From Burkholderiaceae bacterium (lineage in GTDB: Bacteria; Pseudomonadota; Gammaproteobacteria; Burkholderiales; Burkholderiaceae), in the NCBI GenBank assembly GCA_023253905.1, contig JALREG010000232.1, forward strand, positions 1 through 9,559: a DNA stretch of 9,559 bases, given 5' to 3'. A program made the position numbers and the translations under genes. A model generated the notes under the pieces. That model was not told where the DNA came from and did no database searches. It saw only the letters and a program-made list of their open reading frames with translations. This document shows positions 1-7,109 of this stretch, piece by piece (the first letter of the stretch is position 1; the number at the start of each line of letters is the position of its first letter).

Positions 1-1
1 T

Positions 2-127
2 TGGTGGTTGGGTGCAGGTTTGTTGATCGCCGGCATCGGTGCTGTAGTTGGTTTGGTGGCTGGTTATTTGAAATCGGTTACGGCTCTTAAGCACCCAAAC
101 CGTCGCCAAAGACAAACGCAGAAGTAA
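2..127 (+). CDS. C-terminal end of an unidentified membrane protein (partial)
   Basis: An open frame enters from the left edge and ends at the TAA at 125-127, leaving 41 codons. The fragment starts with two tryptophans and then a hydrophobic, glycine-rich stretch of about 22 residues (LLIAGIGAVVGLVAGYL), which looks like one transmembrane helix. It ends in a short hydrophilic tail rich in Arg, Lys and Gln (HPNRRQRQTQK). This is the typical end of an inner-membrane protein with a positively charged cytoplasmic tail. The arrangement resembles the C-terminal anchor of YgiM-like SH3-domain proteins, but too little is present to name a family. It converges on the minus-strand operon, whose last stop is 89 bases away. 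No start is visible in the window. Confidence 0.5.
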   Translation, partial: WWLGAGLLIAGIGAVVGLVAGYLKSVTALKHPNRRQRQTQK

Positions 128-149
128 GCGGCTTGGGCTGATGGGCGCC

Positions 150-176
150 CTCGTTGAAAAACTTAAGTCAAACGAG
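150..176. terminator. Possible hairpin between convergent genes
   Basis: The arms CTCGTTGA (150-157) and TCAAACGAG (168-176) pair with a single bulged base around a 10-base A/T-rich loop. The hairpin lies in the 88-base gap between the end of the left membrane-protein gene (127) and the stop of the SDR-GNAT gene (216). It could terminate either transcript. The stem is short and only TTTG follows on the plus strand, so this is a weak call based on position and symmetry. Confidence 0.25.
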
Positions 177-215
177 TTTGCCGCTGAACTTTTAACGCGA
201 GCGCGTCACAACGGT

Positions 216-1514
216 CTAGAGCTTTCGCCACATCCTGACGTGGTCGATCCCGGCTTCAAGATATACCGGCCCTTCTCGCGTGAACCCGTGGCGGCGATAA
301 AACGGCTCAACATAAGCCTGGGCGCTGAGTTCAACCTGCGGATGGCCTCGCGCACGCGCTTCTTGTACAAGGCGCTCAAGAATCTGCCCGCCGACGCCCC
401 ATCGCCTGAACGCGGCCAGAACCGCCATGCGACCGATATGGCCATCGGGCAGCAGCCGGCCCGTCCCCACCGCCACCCCCTCGGACCACGCCACACAATG
501 CAGGCAGGCTTCGTCAACCGAATCGAGTTCGAGCGCAGGGTCGATGCCCTGCTCGTGCACAAACACCTGGACGCGAACGGGCTGTGAGGCCTCCCGTAGC
601 TGCTTCCAGCTGCCTGTTTCGAGGCGCACCTTGGGCGGTTCGCCAGCGGCGACAGGCGCGAGCGCGGGCTTTCTTGCAAATGGGTCATCGGGGTCTAACC
701 CTGATGCAATGGCCGCATGCCGGCTGTTAACTGAGGGAAGGATCGCGGGATGCGTGAACAGATAAAAGCGCCGCTCGGCGATGGCCTCAAACGTCATCGC
801 TGCGACATCGGTTGCCGATAGCCGTCCTGATGACACGGCACGCTCCATTGATGCACGGGCCCGCAGGGTCGCCTCCGTCTGAGTCGGGTTCTCCGCGAGC
901 GCAGCCGGCCGGTTGCGCTCCGATTGCGCGATACCGGTTGGTACAAAGGCGGGAGACAAGACCGTGACGCCGATGGACGACCCGACTGCGCGCAGGTCGT
1001 GATGCAGGGTTTCACTGAGGGTGACCACCGCGTGCTTGCTCGCGCTGTAGAGCCCCATGGTGGTGGGGGAAATGAAGCCTGCAACCGAGGCGGTGTTCAC
1101 GATGTGGCTATCGTCGTTTTGGCCGAGCATGCGCGGCACAAAGCTGCGCAGCCCGTTGGCAACGCCCATCACATTCACGCCGAGCACCCACTGCCAGTCA
1201 GCAGCACTGTGCTCCCAGACGAGGCCCACCGGCGCCACGCCTGCGTTATTGAAGAGAAGATGAACCGCGCCAAATTCGGAAAACGCCCGATCAGCAAGCT
1301 GGGCCACCTGCTCGGCGTCAGAGACGTCGGTCTGGACCGCCAGCACGCGGGCGCCGGTGGCGGCAAGCTGGCCAGCGGCACGCTCGAGCGGCACGGTTTC
1401 CACATCGGCCAGCACCAGTCGCATGCCCAGCGCTGCCGCGTGCTGGGCAAACGCAAGTCCGAACCCACTCGCAGCGCCAGTGATGACGGCGACCTGGTCT
1501 GTAAAACGGTCCAT
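216..1514 (-). CDS. Fusion protein: short-chain dehydrogenase + GNAT acetyltransferase
   Basis: The 432-residue protein has two domains in one uninterrupted frame. Residues 1-280 form a complete classical SDR: cofactor loop TGAASGFG (12-19), Asp37 after strand beta-2 (suggests NAD rather than NADP), TDV at 62-64, NNAG (89-92), and catalytic Ser143, Tyr156 and Lys160 (YSASK). An Ala/Pro-rich linker (about 281-295) follows. Residues 296-432 are a GNAT domain of the ElaA/YjcF-like kind, with FVHEQGIDP (318-326), GTGRLLPDGHIGRMAVL (350-366) and the acetyl-CoA pyrophosphate loop R370-x-x-G-x-G375. SDRs of this type usually end near residue 280, so the GNAT domain is extra. The ATG at 1514 lies 9 bases after the stop of the upstream oxidoreductase and has only a weak Shine-Dalgarno. 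This is the last gene of the operon. The SDR substrate is probably an alcohol or hydroxyacyl intermediate; the GNAT substrate is unknown. Both domains look intact. Confidence 0.9.
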   Translation of the reverse strand: MDRFTDQVAVITGAASGFGLAFAQHAAALGMRLVLADVETVPLERAAGQLAATGARVLAVQTDVSDAEQVAQLADRAFSEFGAVHLLFNNAGVAPVGLVWEHSAADWQWVLGVNVMGVANGLRSFVPRMLGQNDDSHIVNTASVAGFISPTTMGLYSASKHAVVTLSETLHHDLRAVGSSIGVTVLSPAFVPTGIAQSERNRPAALAENPTQTEATLRARASMERAVSSGRLSATDVAAMTFEAIAERRFYLFTHPAILPSVNSRHAAIASGLDPDDPFARKPALAPVAAGEPPKVRLETGSWKQLREASQPVRVQVFVHEQGIDPALELDSVDEACLHCVAWSEGVAVGTGRLLPDGHIGRMAVLAAFRRWGVGGQILERLVQEARARGHPQVELSAQAYVEPFYRRHGFTREGPVYLEAGIDHVRMWRKL

Positions 1515-1523
1515 ACGCGTCGC

Positions 1524-2522
1524 TCAGATCCGAACCAGCTGCTTACCCAGGTTCCGGCCCTTTAAAAGGCCGATAAACGCTTCGGGTGCGCGTTCGAGCC
1601 CCTCTGCGACCGTCTCCCGCCAGTGCAGCCGGCCGGTCGCAGCAAGCTCGGAAAGCTCGGCAAGCGCGGGCGCCCAGCGATCCATGTGGTCTGAGATGAT
1701 GAAGCCCTGCACCTGAAGCCGGTTCACCAGGATCGAGCGCACATTGCCAAGCGCGATGGGTTCACCGTTATAGCCGGAAATCAGCCCACAGACCGCGATC
1801 CGGCCAAAGGTGTTCATGCGCGCGAGGCAAGCGTCCAGGCACACGCCCCCCACGTTCTCAAACAGTCGGTCGATACGCGCCCCATCGAGCGCGCGGTTGA
1901 GATCACCCGCAAGATTGCCCGCCTTGTAGTCGACGCAGGCGTCAAAGCCGAACTCGCCCACGACGATCTGGCACTTCTCCGCGCCGCCCGCAATGCCCAC
2001 GACCCGGGCGCCCTTGGCGCGAGCAAGCTGCCCCACGACCGAACCCACGGCCCCGCTTGCCGCGCTCACCACGAGCGTCTGGCCAGGCTGGGGCGACAGA
2101 ATGTCGTTCACGCCATACCAGGCGGTGACGCCGGGCATCCCTACCGCGCCAAGCCATGCCTGCATCGGCACGCGTCGCGTGTCGATCCGCCGCAGTTCGC
2201 GTGCCGGCGCATTGGCGTAGGCCTGCCACCCAAGCCGCCCCACCACTTCATCGCCCGCCTTGAAATCGGCATGCCGGCTCTCTATGACTTCGCCCACGGT
2301 TCCGCCCTGCATCACTTCACCAAGCGCCTGGGGCGGCGCATAGGATCGAGCGTCATCCATCCTGCCGCGCATGTAGGGGTCGAGTGAGAGCCAGTGGTTG
2401 CGAACGCGCACCTGACCCGCCTCGAGCGGCTCGAGCGGGCTCTCCACCCATTTAAAGCAGTCCGGGGTGACCTCCCGGTCTGGACGGCGTGCAAGCCGCC
2501 ACTGGCGGTTCATTTCAACCAT
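1524..2522 (-). CDS. Zinc-free NADP-dependent medium-chain oxidoreductase (CurA/YncB-like)
   Basis: The product is 332 residues, normal for the leukotriene-B4-dehydrogenase/CurA group of the MDR superfamily. These cytosolic enzymes reduce the carbon-carbon double bond of alpha,beta-unsaturated ketones and aldehydes with NADPH. Visible marks are the family motif SLDPYMRGRM (46-55), MQGGTVGEV (71-79), GMPGVTAWYG (128-137) and the nucleotide-binding loop AASGAVGSVVGQ (154-165). No structural or catalytic zinc-binding cysteine cluster is seen. The frame stays open upstream to a start at 2576, but the ATG at 2522 has a strong AAGGAG eight bases ahead and leaves only an 8-base overlap with the thioesterase, so it is preferred. 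A second ATG at 2513 is possible. In the operon it could saturate an unsaturated intermediate or detoxify a reactive enone; that role is inferred. It could equally be called quinone reductase-like. Confidence 0.92.
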   Translation of the reverse strand: MVEMNRQWRLARRPDREVTPDCFKWVESPLEPLEAGQVRVRNHWLSLDPYMRGRMDDARSYAPPQALGEVMQGGTVGEVIESRHADFKAGDEVVGRLGWQAYANAPARELRRIDTRRVPMQAWLGAVGMPGVTAWYGVNDILSPQPGQTLVVSAASGAVGSVVGQLARAKGARVVGIAGGAEKCQIVVGEFGFDACVDYKAGNLAGDLNRALDGARIDRLFENVGGVCLDACLARMNTFGRIAVCGLISGYNGEPIALGNVRSILVNRLQVQGFIISDHMDRWAPALAELSELAATGRLHWRETVAEGLERAPEAFIGLLKGRNLGKQLVRI

Positions 2523-2949
2523 TGGAAGGGCTCCTTCTGCGTGCCATGAAGCGAAACGTGCCCGACGCCCGCGCAATCAGTTCCCCGGCCTCATCGCGAA
2601 TTTCAGCCTCGCAGAACGCCAGTGTCCGTGTCTGGTGAACGCACGATCCGGTGCAACGGAGCCTGCCCTGGCCGCCCTGCATGAAGCTGGTCTTCATTTC
2701 GATGGTGGCCATCACCGTATCCTGCGGACCGGGGTCGCGCGCCACCATTCGGCCGGCAATCGCCATGGTGACATCAAGCAGTGTCATCACCGCCCCGCCA
2801 TGCGCATAGCCGGCGGAATTCAGATGATGGTCGGCGAGGTTGAGCTCGGCGACCACTCGCTCGACGGTGGTTTCGAGCAATCGGATCCCGCTGTACTCCA
2901 CAAAGGGAATTGCGACATCGAAGCCCGACGGACGATCAGATACCAGCAT
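2515..2949 (-). CDS. PaaI-family hotdog-fold acyl-CoA thioesterase
   Basis: The 144-residue protein has the usual length for a single-hotdog thioesterase of the PaaI/4HBT group, which hydrolyses acyl-CoA to free acid and CoA in the cytosol. The signature HGGAVMTLLD at 50-59 places the His and the catalytic Asp59 nine residues apart, the same spacing as in E. coli PaaI (HGG...D61). Other family marks are N44-SAGYAHGG before it and TIEMKTSFMQ (82-91) in the central strand. The start at 2949 lies only three bases after the TGA of the upstream SDR, with no strong Shine-Dalgarno, so translational coupling is likely. The 3' end overlaps the next gene by 8 bases. In this operon it probably releases CoA from dead-end or stalled intermediates; its acyl specificity cannot be read from the sequence. 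Confidence 0.92.
   Translation of the reverse strand: MLVSDRPSGFDVAIPFVEYSGIRLLETTVERVVAELNLADHHLNSAGYAHGGAVMTLLDVTMAIAGRMVARDPGPQDTVMATIEMKTSFMQGGQGRLRCTGSCVHQTRTLAFCEAEIRDEAGELIARASGTFRFMARRRSPSNG
2531..2538 (-). promoter_or_regulatory. Shine-Dalgarno that fixes the start of the MDR oxidoreductase
   Basis: On the minus strand AGAAGGAG ends eight bases before the ATG at 2522. It sits inside the last codons of the thioesterase gene. It argues against the longer start at 2576 and suggests that ribosomes ending the thioesterase (stop at 2517-2515) can re-initiate on the oxidoreductase. Confidence 0.7.
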
Positions 2950-2952
2950 GCG

Positions 2953-3729
2953 TCAGACCGCGGTGAGACCGCCGTCGATCGCGAGGATCTGACCGCTGAT
3001 ATGACGCCCCGCCTCTGAGCAGAAGAGCACCGCCGCACCCGACATGTCTTCCGGATGCCCCAGCCGGTGAAGTGGCGTGGCGTCGATGATGGATTGCCCG
3101 AACTGCTCCAGCGCAACCTGAGTGAGGCGCGAAGGAAAAAAGCCGGGTGCGAGCGCGTTCACCGTGATTCCGAACTCGCCCCATTCCCCGGCCAGCGCTC
3201 GAGTGAAATTCACCAATCCGCCCTTGGTGGTGTTGTAGGCAATGCCTTCATTGGAATTAGGGGGATTGCCGCGTAGCCCAGCGGTGGACGCAATGTTGAG
3301 AATGCGACCGTAGCGACGCGGAATCATGGACCGACGACCGATCTCCTGGGTGAGAACGAACACTCCCGTCAGGTTCAGATTCACAAGCTTCTGCCAGGCC
3401 TCGAGCGGATGGTCCTCGGCCGGTGCCACCCAGGCGGTACCAGCGTTGTTGACCAGAATATCGCAATGCCCCAGCCGGGCCAGCGCCTGCTCTGCAAACA
3501 GGCGAACCGCATCAACCTGGGTCATGTCGCAGGTAAGCGCCGATGCGCCGATGCCCCGTGCCTGAAGCTGCGCGACAGCCTGGTCCAGTTCCGCCTGCTT
3601 TCGTGCAGCAACCAGGACCTCGGCCCCCATCTCACCAAGCGCCTCGGCAATCTGCAGGCCCAGACCGCGCGAGCCACCGGTAATAATGGCCTTACGCCCG
3701 GCCAGATCGAACAATTGCCTGACAGACAT
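2953..3729 (-). CDS. Short-chain dehydrogenase/reductase, probably NADP-linked
   Basis: With the start at 3729 the product is 258 residues, typical for a classical SDR. It shows the cofactor loop TGGSRGLG (17-24), Arg43 after strand beta-2 (favours NADP(H)), CDM (67-69), NNAG (94-97), Ser148, and the active-site pair Tyr165/Lys169 in YNTTK. A short insert with GNPP (154-157) sits between the Ser and the Tyr, as in a subgroup annotated as gluconate 5-dehydrogenase-like or 3-oxoacyl-ACP reductase-like. The C-terminal AIDGGLTAV is standard. The open frame extends upstream to 3873, inside the thiolase gene, but ATG 3729 has AAAGGG five bases ahead and begins at the family-typical N-terminus. It probably interconverts a keto and a hydroxy group on a pathway intermediate; the exact substrate is unknown. 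Confidence 0.92.
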   Translation of the reverse strand: MSVRQLFDLAGRKAIITGGSRGLGLQIAEALGEMGAEVLVAARKQAELDQAVAQLQARGIGASALTCDMTQVDAVRLFAEQALARLGHCDILVNNAGTAWVAPAEDHPLEAWQKLVNLNLTGVFVLTQEIGRRSMIPRRYGRILNIASTAGLRGNPPNSNEGIAYNTTKGGLVNFTRALAGEWGEFGITVNALAPGFFPSRLTQVALEQFGQSIIDATPLHRLGHPEDMSGAAVLFCSEAGRHISGQILAIDGGLTAV

Positions 3730-3734
3730 TGGCG

Positions 3735-3740
3735 CCCTTT
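3735..3740 (-). promoter_or_regulatory. Shine-Dalgarno that supports the SDR start at 3729
   Basis: AAAGGG on the minus strand stands five bases before the ATG at 3729, within the 40-base gap after the thiolase. It supports this start over the 48-codon longer frame that would overlap the thiolase gene. Confidence 0.55.
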
Positions 3741-3756
3741 TCAGTGAAGTCGGAGC

Positions 3757-3771
3757 GATGCGAGGCGCATC
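3757..3771. repeat. Small perfect hairpin at the thiolase/SDR junction
   Basis: GATGCG and CGCATC (3757-3762 and 3766-3771) form a six-base stem with a three-base loop that overlaps the thiolase stop codon. It is the only clear secondary structure in the largest internal gap of the operon. No T-run follows on the minus strand, so it does not look like a terminator. It might affect mRNA processing or relative expression, or be chance. Confidence 0.3.
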
Positions 3772-4951
3772 AATGAATGATTTCGAAAAGACCAGCTGCG
3801 CCCATGCCGCCGCCCACGCACATGGTGACAACCGCCCAACGAGCTTTCCTGCGGCGGCCCTCAATGAGGGCATGTCCAGTCAGACGCTGCCCGCTTACGC
3901 CATAGGGGTGACCGATTGCAATCGCACCGCCGTCTACGTTGAGCCGGTCAGCGGGGATGCCCAGGCGATCGCGGCAATACAACACCTGCACCGCAAACGC
4001 CTCGTTCAACTCCCAGAGATCGATGTCTTCAACCTTGAGTCCCGCACGTGCGAGCAGCTTGGGAATGGCGAATACGGGTCCGATACCCATTTCATCGGGC
4101 TCGCAACCGGCAATGGCGAACCCGCGAAAGTAGCCCAGAGGCTTGAGCCCACGTCGCTCGGCGAGGCCTGCATCCATCACAACGCATGCGCCTGCGCCAT
4201 CGGAAAACTGGCTTGCGTTACCGGCTGCGATCACGCCGCCCGCGACCGCTGGTTTGATCTGTGCGACGGCTTCGAGCGTGGTGCCGGCACGGCGGCCCTC
4301 GTCATCAACCAACATCACCTCGCGCGTGGCCAGTTGCCCAGTATTGCGGTCGGCCGTGGCCATCGTGACCGCAATGGGCACGATCTCATCAGCGAACCGG
4401 CCGGCTTCAGCGGCCGCACAGGCGCGGTTCTGGCTCTGTACGCCGTATTCGTCCTGCCGCTCACGAGAAATGTTGTAGCGACGTGCAACCTGCTCGGCCG
4501 TCTGCAGCATATTCCAGTAAATCTCGGGCTTTTTTCGCTCGAGCCGGCTGTCCACCAGCATGTGCGTGTTCATTTCATTCTGAACGCAGGAAATCGATTC
4601 CACGCCCCCCGCGACAAACACATCGGCCTCGCCCGCCATGATGCGCTGCGCAGCCATAGCAATGGTCTGTAGACCGGAAGAGCAGAATCGGTTCACAGTC
4701 ACTCCGGACACCGTGACCGGACAACCCGCTGCAAGCGCAATCTGACGGGCGATGTTGGCGCCGGTAGCACCCTCGGGGTTGGCGCACCCCATGAGAACGT
4801 CCTCAACTTCGGCCGCCTCGATGCCCGCGCGCTCAATGGCAGCGCGCACCACATGTCCGCCCATGGTTGCACCGTGGGTCATGTTGAGCGCACCGCGCCA
4901 GCTCTTGGCCAGCCCCGTACGTGCTGTAGAAACGATCACCGCCTCACGCAT
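3770..4951 (-). CDS. Thiolase (acetyl-CoA C-acyltransferase)
   Basis: The product is a full-length thiolase of 393 residues. It cleaves 3-ketoacyl-CoA with CoA to give acetyl-CoA and a shortened acyl-CoA, or runs in reverse. The acyl-accepting Cys90 lies in [10 protein letters not shown] (86-95), GNAS is at 244-247, NEAF at 316-319, the active-site His348 in IGHPYG (346-351), and the second catalytic Cys378 in CVGGGMGAA (378-386). All key residues are present. The ATG at 4951 has AGGAGA about five bases ahead. It follows the multifunctional beta-oxidation gene by 38 bases, the classic pairing of hydratase/dehydrogenase with thiolase (as in fadB-fadA). Since the partner is a complete MFE-like protein, a FadA-type degradative role is more likely than a biosynthetic PhaA/AtoB role. 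Chain-length preference cannot be judged. Confidence 0.95.
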   Translation of the reverse strand: MREAVIVSTARTGLAKSWRGALNMTHGATMGGHVVRAAIERAGIEAAEVEDVLMGCANPEGATGANIARQIALAAGCPVTVSGVTVNRFCSSGLQTIAMAAQRIMAGEADVFVAGGVESISCVQNEMNTHMLVDSRLERKKPEIYWNMLQTAEQVARRYNISRERQDEYGVQSQNRACAAAEAGRFADEIVPIAVTMATADRNTGQLATREVMLVDDEGRRAGTTLEAVAQIKPAVAGGVIAAGNASQFSDGAGACVVMDAGLAERRGLKPLGYFRGFAIAGCEPDEMGIGPVFAIPKLLARAGLKVEDIDLWELNEAFAVQVLYCRDRLGIPADRLNVDGGAIAIGHPYGVSGQRLTGHALIEGRRRKARWAVVTMCVGGGMGAAGLFEIIH

Positions 4952-4989
4952 GGATCTCTCCTGAACAGTTGTCTGATGGGCCGAAAAGG

Positions 4990-7083
4990 TCAGCCGTTAA
5001 AGCCCTTACCCGCCTCGATCAATTTGGCCAGTAAGGGCGCGGGCGTCCAAAACTCAGGGTCGCCGTGCGGGTTGCGCGCAAACTCACCCATGCGCACTGA
5101 TACGTTGTAAAGACCATATAAATCGGCATAGAGCATGGGACCGCCTCGGTGAACCGGAAAGCCATAGCCGGTGAGGTAAACCATGTCGATGTCTGAGGCA
5201 CGGAGCGCGATACCTTCCTCAAGAATTCGCGCGCCCTCGTTGACCAGAGAAAATACCAGGCGGTGAACGATCTCATCGTCGGATAGCTTTCGTGGTTTGA
5301 GGCCTAACGAGGCTCGGTGATCCACGATGAGCTGTTCGACCACCGGATCGGGGATGGCATCTCGCCGACCTGTCTCATAGCGATAAAAGCCCGCACCTGT
5401 TTTCTGGCCGAAGCGACCGAGCTCGCAGATCCGGTCGGCGATCCGCGGGTATTTCATATCGGGCTTTTCCTGGTATCGGCGCTTGCGGATATACCAACCC
5501 ACGTCGTTGCCAGCGAGATCGCTCATCCGGAACGGCCCCATGGCAAAACCGAATTTCTCTATTGCACGGTCAACCTGCTGCGGAAGTGCGCCCTCTTCCA
5601 GCATGAAGCCAGCCTGGCGGATGTACTGCTCGATCATGCGATTACCGATGAACCCATCACAGACGCCCGATACCACGCCGGTCTTACGCAGGCGCTTGGC
5701 AAGCTGCATGGTGGTGGCGAGCACATCTTTGCCAGTCTTTTCGCCACGCACCACTTCGAGAAGTTTCATGACGTTGGCGGGACTGAAAAAATGGGTGCCA
5801 ATCACATCCTGCGGACGGTTGGTGAAGGCTGCAATACGATCAACGTCAAGCGTGGAGGTGTTGGTCGCCAGGATGGCTCCCTGTTTCATCACCTGATCAA
5901 GTTTGCGGAAGACCTGCTCCTTCACCGCCATGTCTTCAAACACCGCCTCAATCACGATGTCGGCCGCGGCAATGTCGGCGTAGTTGAGCGTCTGGCTGAT
6001 GAGCCCCATCCGGGTCGTCACCTCGTCGGCGCTCATGCGGCCCTTCTTCGCGGTGTTTTCGTAATTTGCACGAATGGTGGAAATGCCCTTCTCGAGGGCT
6101 TCGGGCTTGGCCTCAAGCACCATGACCGGGATGCCCGCATTGGCGAAATTCATCGCGATGCCGCCCCCCATCGTGCCAGCGCCGATGACCGCAGCGGAGC
6201 GGATCTCGCGTAGCGGCGTGTCTTCAGGGACATCTGGGATTTTGCTTGCGGCGCGTTCGCCGAAAAATGCGTGACGAAGGGCCCTGGATTCAGGTGTCTG
6301 AACCAGTTCGAGAAAGAGCGCGCGCTCAAACCGCATCGCCTCGTCAAACGGCTTGCTGACCGCGGCCGCGACGGCCTCGATGCACTTCATGGGCGCGGGG
6401 AAGTTGCGTGCCACGGCGCCCACCGTGTTGCGTGCGAACTGCAGGAGCGCCTGCGCATCAGGGTGCTCGATCCGAATATCGCGAACCCGCGGCAGGCTCT
6501 TTCCTTCGTCAACCACCCGACGCGCGAACGCCTTGGCGGAGGTGATGAGGTCGCCCTCGACGATCTGGTCAAAGAGTTTGGTGGACGCCAGCTTCTCAGA
6601 GAGCACGGTCTGCCCGCTTACGATCATGTTGAGGCCCATTTCCAGGCCCACGAGACGTGGCAGCCGCTGCGTACCGCCCGCCCCCGGCAGCACACCAAGC
6701 TTTACCTCAGGCAATGCGATCTGCGCGCCTGGGCTTGCGACACGGTAGTGACAACCCATGGCCAATTCGAGACCGCCGCCCATGGCCACCGAGTGCACTG
6801 CCGCGATCACTGGCTTGGGCGAGCTCTCGATAAGGCGGATTACCGATAGAAGCGTGGGCTCTGCAGTGGCCTTGGGCGTATTGAACTCGCGGATGTCGGC
6901 GCCGCCTGAAAAGGCGCGACCACCGCCAGTCAGCACGATGGCTTTGATCGTAGGGTCGGCGATCGCCTTTTGCATCCCGTCGCAAATGCTGCGGCGAAGT
7001 TCGTAGCCCAAGCCGTTTACCGGCGGGTTTTTCATTGTGATCAGGGCAAGATTGCCGCTGACGGTGTAATCAATCTGGTTCAT
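4990..7083 (-). CDS. Bifunctional enoyl-CoA hydratase / 3-hydroxyacyl-CoA dehydrogenase (MFE-1/FadJ type)
   Basis: This 697-residue protein carries out two steps of beta-oxidation: hydration of 2-enoyl-CoA, then NAD-linked oxidation of 3-hydroxyacyl-CoA. The N-terminal crotonase domain (about 1-190) has the oxyanion-hole GGADI (60-64) and both catalytic glutamates, Glu106 (MGGGLE) and Glu126 (ALPE), 20 apart as in rat MFE-1. The NAD-binding domain starts with GAGTMG (301-306). The dehydrogenase catalytic set Ser410, His431 (GTHFFSP), Glu443 and Asn481 is complete with the family's spacing. Two C-terminal dehydrogenase domains follow, including [12 protein letters not shown] (639-650). The length and domain order match peroxisomal MFE-1 and PimF/FadJ-like bacterial proteins. 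The ATG at 7083 has only a weak upstream CGGA, and the gene begins 26 bases after the ligase stop. It may also have delta3-delta2 isomerase activity, as such proteins often do. Confidence 0.96.
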   Translation of the reverse strand: MNQIDYTVSGNLALITMKNPPVNGLGYELRRSICDGMQKAIADPTIKAIVLTGGGRAFSGGADIREFNTPKATAEPTLLSVIRLIESSPKPVIAAVHSVAMGGGLELAMGCHYRVASPGAQIALPEVKLGVLPGAGGTQRLPRLVGLEMGLNMIVSGQTVLSEKLASTKLFDQIVEGDLITSAKAFARRVVDEGKSLPRVRDIRIEHPDAQALLQFARNTVGAVARNFPAPMKCIEAVAAAVSKPFDEAMRFERALFLELVQTPESRALRHAFFGERAASKIPDVPEDTPLREIRSAAVIGAGTMGGGIAMNFANAGIPVMVLEAKPEALEKGISTIRANYENTAKKGRMSADEVTTRMGLISQTLNYADIAAADIVIEAVFEDMAVKEQVFRKLDQVMKQGAILATNTSTLDVDRIAAFTNRPQDVIGTHFFSPANVMKLLEVVRGEKTGKDVLATTMQLAKRLRKTGVVSGVCDGFIGNRMIEQYIRQAGFMLEEGALPQQVDRAIEKFGFAMGPFRMSDLAGNDVGWYIRKRRYQEKPDMKYPRIADRICELGRFGQKTGAGFYRYETGRRDAIPDPVVEQLIVDHRASLGLKPRKLSDDEIVHRLVFSLVNEGARILEEGIALRASDIDMVYLTGYGFPVHRGGPMLYADLYGLYNVSVRMGEFARNPHGDPEFWTPAPLLAKLIEAGKGFNG

Positions 7084-7109
7084 TGCGAATCCGTCGCAGG
7101 AAAAATTAA

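Noticed and set aside
141..587. Plus-strand open frame of 148 codons following the left partial gene
   Set aside because: It lies almost wholly over the GNAT domain of the minus-strand fusion gene, has no family-like motifs, and reads as a shadow of that gene.
2421..2438. Tandem 9-base repeat (CTCGAGCGG twice)
   Set aside because: It encodes the short Pro-Leu-Glu repeat in the MDR oxidoreductase and is explained by coding sequence.
3686..4672. Long plus-strand open frame (328 codons) opposite the thiolase
   Set aside because: The minus strand has every thiolase catalytic motif; the plus frame is an antisense shadow produced by high-GC codon use.
5317..6213. Plus-strand open frame of 298 codons opposite the hydratase/dehydrogenase gene
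   Set aside because: It shows no domain motifs, and the opposite strand carries the complete conserved protein.
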